Positions 60,488-64,000 of a DNA stretch of 64,000 nt are shown in pieces. The stretch comes from Oribacterium sp. NK2B42. GTDB taxonomy: Bacteria > Bacillota > Clostridia > Lachnospirales > Lachnospiraceae. The position numbers were made by a program, and so were the translations under genes. Below the pieces are notes generated by a model. That model had not been told where the DNA came from. It made no database searches and saw only the letters and a list, made by a program, of their open reading frames with translations. Position 1 is the stretch's first letter, and every line of letters starts with the position of its first letter. The stretch is taken from assembly GCF_000424445.1 (NCBI RefSeq), contig NZ_AUJX01000006.1:101313-165312 (forward strand), in the 5' to 3' direction.

Positions 60488-61861
60488 ATGGAACAGTTTT
60501 TTAAACTAAAGGAACACGGTACAACTGTGAAGACCGAAGTCATTGCAGGTGTAACAACATTTTTGACCATGGCATACATCCTCGCCGTAAACCCTAACAT
60601 ACTGGGTTCCGTTATGGACAGAAGCGGCGTATTCGTTGCAACGGCAATTGCGTCAGCATTGGCAACCTTCATCATGGCATTTTATGCAAATTACCCCATC
60701 GCACTTTCAGCAGGTCTGGGTCTCAACGCATATTTCGCCTATACCGTATGTCTCGGCGAGCTTGCCGATGTTGAGAATCCTTTCACCATCGCTCTTACAG
60801 CGGTTCTCGTAGAGGGTCTTATATTTATCCTCCTCTCGGTATTCAAGGTGAGAGAGCAGATGATCAACGGAATACCTCAGAATCTCAAAAACGGTATCTC
60901 TGCAGGTATCGGTCTCTTCGTTGCCTACATCGGACTTCAGGGCGCAAACATTATCTTTTTTAATGTTAACGACGGAAGTGCTACCATAACTCTCGGAAGC
61001 TTTGCAGATCCAAGAGTTGCCCTTGCGCTCATCGGTTTCATTATCATCATCGTACTTGTTAACTATAAAGTTAAGGGTGCGGTTCTCATAGGAATCCTTG
61101 CTACATGGCTTCTCGGAATCCTTGCCGAGTTCTCGGGCTGGTACAAGGTTGACATCGATGCAGGAGTTTACAGTCTCATTCCGGATTTCTCACAGGGATT
61201 ACAGCTTGGAGGCATCGCAAACACAGCATTCAAGTTTAACTTTGGTTGGGTAGCAAAGAATCTTATACAGTTTATCGCTATCGTATTCTCATTCCTTTAC
61301 GTAGACCTTTTCGATACAGTCGGCACTGTAGTCGGCGTTGCCGATAAGGCAGGCTTACTTGATGAAGAAGGCAAGCTTCCGCGAGTTGGAAGAGTTCTTA
61401 TGGCAGATGCCCTGGGAACAGTAGCAGGTGCCTGCCTCGGTACTTCAACCATCACATCCTTCGTTGAGTCTTCAGCAGGTGTTGCAGCCGGAGGAAAGAC
61501 AGGTCTTACAGCATTTACAACCGGATGCATGTTCCTCGTATCCTTGCTGCTTTCACCTATTTTCCTTGCCATCCCGGGCTTTGCAACAGCTCCCGCACTT
61601 CTTTATGTAGGAATGCTCATGGTATCTTCAGCCAAGAAGATTTCCTTCGACGGAGATATCGCAGACACCGTTGGTGCTTATCTTGCAATGCTTATGATGC
61701 CGCTTTCATACTCAATCGCTACAGGTATAATGTTTGCAATTCTTGCATGGGTTATCATCAAGACCTGTGAAGGAAAGTCAAAGGATGTCAGCCCGACCAT
61801 GTGGGTAGTATTCGTGCTTTTCTGCCTGAGAATAATTACACTTATAATGAACTTCCAGTAA
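60488..61861 (+). CDS. NCS2/AzgA-type purine permease
   Basis: A 457-residue membrane protein with about 12 hydrophobic helices. TEVIAGVTTFLTMAYILAVNP is the AzgA signature start, ALSAGLGLNAYFAY the motif of the first helix hairpin, and ALGTVAGACLGTSTITSFVESSAGVAAGGKTGLTA the other. It probably imports adenine or hypoxanthine/guanine. I start it at ATG 60488 (AAAAAAGGAGGCTATTTTTTGT upstream), not at the open-frame start 67 codons earlier. It lies one gene before guaA, suggesting purine salvage. Confidence 0.92.
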   Translation: MEQFFKLKEHGTTVKTEVIAGVTTFLTMAYILAVNPNILGSVMDRSGVFVATAIASALATFIMAFYANYPIALSAGLGLNAYFAYTVCLGELADVENPFTIALTAVLVEGLIFILLSVFKVREQMINGIPQNLKNGISAGIGLFVAYIGLQGANIIFFNVNDGSATITLGSFADPRVALALIGFIIIIVLVNYKVKGAVLIGILATWLLGILAEFSGWYKVDIDAGVYSLIPDFSQGLQLGGIANTAFKFNFGWVAKNLIQFIAIVFSFLYVDLFDTVGTVVGVADKAGLLDEEGKLPRVGRVLMADALGTVAGACLGTSTITSFVESSAGVAAGGKTGLTAFTTGCMFLVSLLLSPIFLAIPGFATAPALLYVGMLMVSSAKKISFDGDIADTVGAYLAMLMMPLSYSIATGIMFAILAWVIIKTCEGKSKDVSPTMWVVFVLFCLRIITLIMNFQ

Positions 61862-61892
61862 TTAGATTTAGATGCGGGCTCCCAAAGGGCAC

Positions 61893-61993
61893 GTAACAGT
61901 TCAGTCGGTGGGTCAGGGGGACGGGGTTGGTGTTCCATTTTAGGAAAATGGAACACCAACCCCGTCCCCCTGACCCACCGACTGAACTGTTAC
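61893..61993. repeat. 101-bp perfect palindrome (49-bp arms, 3-nt loop)
   Basis: It starts GTAACAGTTCAGTCGGTGG and reads to TGTTCCATTTT, then AGG and the exact complement back to GTTAC. It is the largest member of the second palindrome family. Shorter or half copies are at 58036, 37340, 63675 and (half) 21083. It sits between the permease and guaA. Confidence 0.95.
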
Positions 61994-62103
61994 AAGGGCA
62001 CGCATTTTTTGCGAAAAATTATATTAATTGTATATTGATTTATCATCTGATTTTTTATACATTGATTTACAGTATCTCGTTGTCTAAAAGGTTTGGAGGA
62101 AAA

Positions 62104-63645
62104 ATGGCAAAAGAACTTGTTGTGGTACTGGACTTTGGTGGTCAGTACAACCAGTTGATTGCAAGACGAGTACGTGACCTCGGAGTTTATGCCGAAGTTT
62201 ACGCATCTTCAATCGGTCTTGATAAGATCAAAGAATTAAATCCAAAGGGTATCATTTTTACAGGCGGACCTCAGTCAGTATATAAAGAGGAATCTCAGCA
62301 CATCGACCCTGCTATCTTTGATATTGGTATACCTATCCTTGGTATCTGCTATGGTGCTCAGCTTATCGCCTATGAACTTGGCGGCACAGTAAAGACTGCA
62401 CCGGTATCAGAGTATGGTCGTACCGAGGTGCTCATTGATGAACAGAATTCTGTTCTTCGCGGTGTTTCAGACAGCACCATCATGTGGATGTCCCACACCG
62501 ACTACATTGCAGAAACTCCTAAGGGCTTCAAAATCATTTCCCACACAGAGAACTGTCCTGTAGCAGGAATGGAAGATCCTGAGCGTAAGATTTATGCGGT
62601 TCAGTTCCACCCGGAGGTACAGCATTCCGTAGAAGGAAACAAGTTATTCCATAATTTCCTTTATGATGTATGCGGATGCACCGGCGACTGGAAGATGGAG
62701 ACATTCGTCCAGGATAAGATAGAAGAGATCCGTAAGACTGTCGGAGACGGTAAGGTGCTTCTGGCACTCAGCGGCGGAGTTGATTCTTCAGTTGCTGCAT
62801 CTCTTATGGCAAAAGCCATCGGAAAGCAGCTTACCTGCGTATTTGTTGATCACGGTCTTCTTCGTAAAAATGAGGGTGATGAGGTTGAGGCAATCTTTGG
62901 CGACAAGGGTCAGTACGATCTTAATTTCATCCGCGTTAACGCAGGACCTGAATATTTTGAAAAGCTTCAGGGTGTTGAAGAACCTGAAAAGAAGCGTAAG
63001 ATCATCGGCGAGCAGTTCATCAGAGTTTTCGAGCGTGAAGCAAAGAAGATCGGTGCTGTAGACTTCCTCTGCCAGGGAACCATTTACCCTGACGTTGTGG
63101 AGTCAGGCCTCGGCAAGAGCGCAGTTATCAAGTCTCATCACAATGTAGGAGGCCTTCCTGAGAAGGTTGAGTTCAAGGCCATCATCGAGCCGCTGCGCCT
63201 TCTCTTTAAGGATGAGGTTCGCCGTGTAGGTTTACAGCTTGGTCTTCCTGAGTATTTGGTATACCGTCAGCCATTCCCGGGTCCAGGACTCGGTGTCAGA
63301 ATCATCGGCGAAGTAACTCCCGAGAAGGTTCGCATCGTTCAGGATGCGGATGCCATCTACCGTGAGGAAATCGCAAATGCAGGTCTCGACAGAAAGATCA
63401 GCCAGTATTTTGCGGCACTTACCAATGTACGTTCCGTAGGTGTAATGGGCGACTTCAGAACCTATGACTATGCTGTGGTTCTTCGTGCAGTTGAGACAGA
63501 TGACTTCATGACCGCGGAAGTAACCAACATTCCTTTCGAAGTACTTGAAAAGTGCATGAACAGGATCGTAAACGAGGTTAAGGGAGTAAACAGAGTATTC
63601 TATGACCTCACGAGTAAGCCGCCCGGGACGATAGAGCTGGAGTAA
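62104..63645 (+). CDS. guaA: GMP synthase (glutamine-hydrolysing)
   Basis: A 513-residue enzyme converting XMP to GMP with glutamine and ATP. The glutaminase half has GICYGAQL (nucleophile Cys) and FHPEV (His-Glu). The synthetase half has [15 protein letters not shown] as the P-loop, then the dimerisation part ending in the family terminus [14 protein letters not shown] start it at ATG 62104 (GTTTGGAGGAAAA upstream); the open frame extends upstream through the palindrome and is not coding. A terminator follows. Confidence 0.97.
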   Translation: MAKELVVVLDFGGQYNQLIARRVRDLGVYAEVYASSIGLDKIKELNPKGIIFTGGPQSVYKEESQHIDPAIFDIGIPILGICYGAQLIAYELGGTVKTAPVSEYGRTEVLIDEQNSVLRGVSDSTIMWMSHTDYIAETPKGFKIISHTENCPVAGMEDPERKIYAVQFHPEVQHSVEGNKLFHNFLYDVCGCTGDWKMETFVQDKIEEIRKTVGDGKVLLALSGGVDSSVAASLMAKAIGKQLTCVFVDHGLLRKNEGDEVEAIFGDKGQYDLNFIRVNAGPEYFEKLQGVEEPEKKRKIIGEQFIRVFEREAKKIGAVDFLCQGTIYPDVVESGLGKSAVIKSHHNVGGLPEKVEFKAIIEPLRLLFKDEVRRVGLQLGLPEYLVYRQPFPGPGLGVRIIGEVTPEKVRIVQDADAIYREEIANAGLDRKISQYFAALTNVRSVGVMGDFRTYDYAVVLRAVETDDFMTAEVTNIPFEVLEKCMNRIVNEVKGVNRVFYDLTSKPPGTIELE

Positions 63646-63685
63646 TGTATTATCGCTGGAAACGGGCATAAATAGTAACAGTTCA

Positions 63686-63726
63686 GCCGACCCTGGATTA
63701 TAAATTCCTTGGTCGGCACTTTTTTT
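63686..63726 (+). terminator. Terminator of guaA
   Basis: GCCGACC (63686-63692) pairs with GGTCGGC (63711-63717), followed by a T run. It starts from a half copy of the GTAACAGTTCAG element. The last 270 nt of the window hold no gene that I can support. Confidence 0.8.
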
Positions 63727-64000
63727 GCCCACCCCATCAACGATTTCATTAGGCTTAATTCTTTGACCCCCACCCTCTGCAAAAAAAGATGCCGAAATTT
63801 CAGCTGACTTTTCATACGGCATCTGTGGATATCTGAATTCTCATTTTATGAATGCAGTCATAAAAATACAGTTGTGGATAATTCTCGCTATTTCACAGTA
63901 CTTTTTTTCTTTTTATGCATCATAAACCGGTGTTTTTGTGGATGGTCTACTTTTTTCGGACGGATTTTAATCTCCTTATCCACCGTCATTTTGACGAATG

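Noticed and set aside
61678..62100. Frames reading through the 101-bp palindrome, including an N-terminal extension of guaA
   Set aside because: The extension is only the palindrome translated (HQPRPPDPP); guaA starts properly at 62104 behind GGAGG.

Overview
The window looks like chromosome from a low-to-mid GC Firmicute of the Lachnospiraceae (Butyrivibrio/Pseudobutyrivibrio-like). The reasons are strong Shine-Dalgarno sites, sigmaA-type promoters with 17-bp spacers, CcpA-type cre sites, a DUF5688 protein, an AraR-type repressor, a tandem glycine riboswitch, and GGDEF/EAL proteins scattered among sugar-acid genes. Family calls come from reading motifs and from memory; no database search was possible.

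Positions 1-9.7 kb look like an accessory, mobilizable region. It holds an uncharacterised protein at the window edge, a compact RiPP-like locus on the minus strand, a DUF551 protein, a mobilization module (MobC, a MobP-type relaxase, and a coiled-coil membrane protein whose gene overlaps the relaxase gene by 509 nt), two long non-coding stretches full of hairpins, a frame-interrupted small protein, two tiny ORFs and an archaeal-type ATPase. The RiPP-like locus has a 39-codon precursor peptide ending SAGCWGGGGDTDEDTIC, then a terminator-like hairpin, a PqqD/RRE-like protein and a radical SAM-SPASM enzyme. It is the most promising candidate for an undescribed system. The hairpin-rich stretch at 6.6-7.04 kb is a candidate large structured RNA.

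From 10 kb on the window is chromosomal. An amidohydrolase and a DUF3089 hydrolase precede a CUT2-type sugar ABC transporter, an AraR-like repressor, L-arabinose isomerase and an FGGY kinase (arabinose uptake and catabolism; no araD is seen). Next come a PAS-GGDEF protein, carB, an alanine/glycine symporter behind a tandem glycine riboswitch, and a second GGDEF protein. A hexuronate block follows: an SDR oxidoreductase, an FCD-type GntR regulator, uxuA, uxuB, then eda, with kduI further on. Shared GTATAC operators, and cre sites at eda and kduI, suggest joint control by a UxuR-like regulator and CcpA. A KDG kinase is not present in the window.

The rest is housekeeping: an RdgB-phosphoesterase fusion, five tRNA genes, an EAL protein, a secreted unknown protein next to a CfxQ-like AAA+ protein with a Walker A Lys-to-Arg change, nucleoside salvage (cdd, deoD, udp), tadA, thiN, a probable 6S RNA, an AI-2E transporter, an SEC-C protein with hslO, a cold-shock gene, uvrA facing tmRNA, an XRE regulator, DUF5688, an AzgA-type purine permease and guaA. 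Two families of intergenic palindromes (GGGACGGTTCTC and GTAACAGTTCAGTCGGTGG) are scattered from 21 kb to 63.7 kb and none was noticed in the accessory region.
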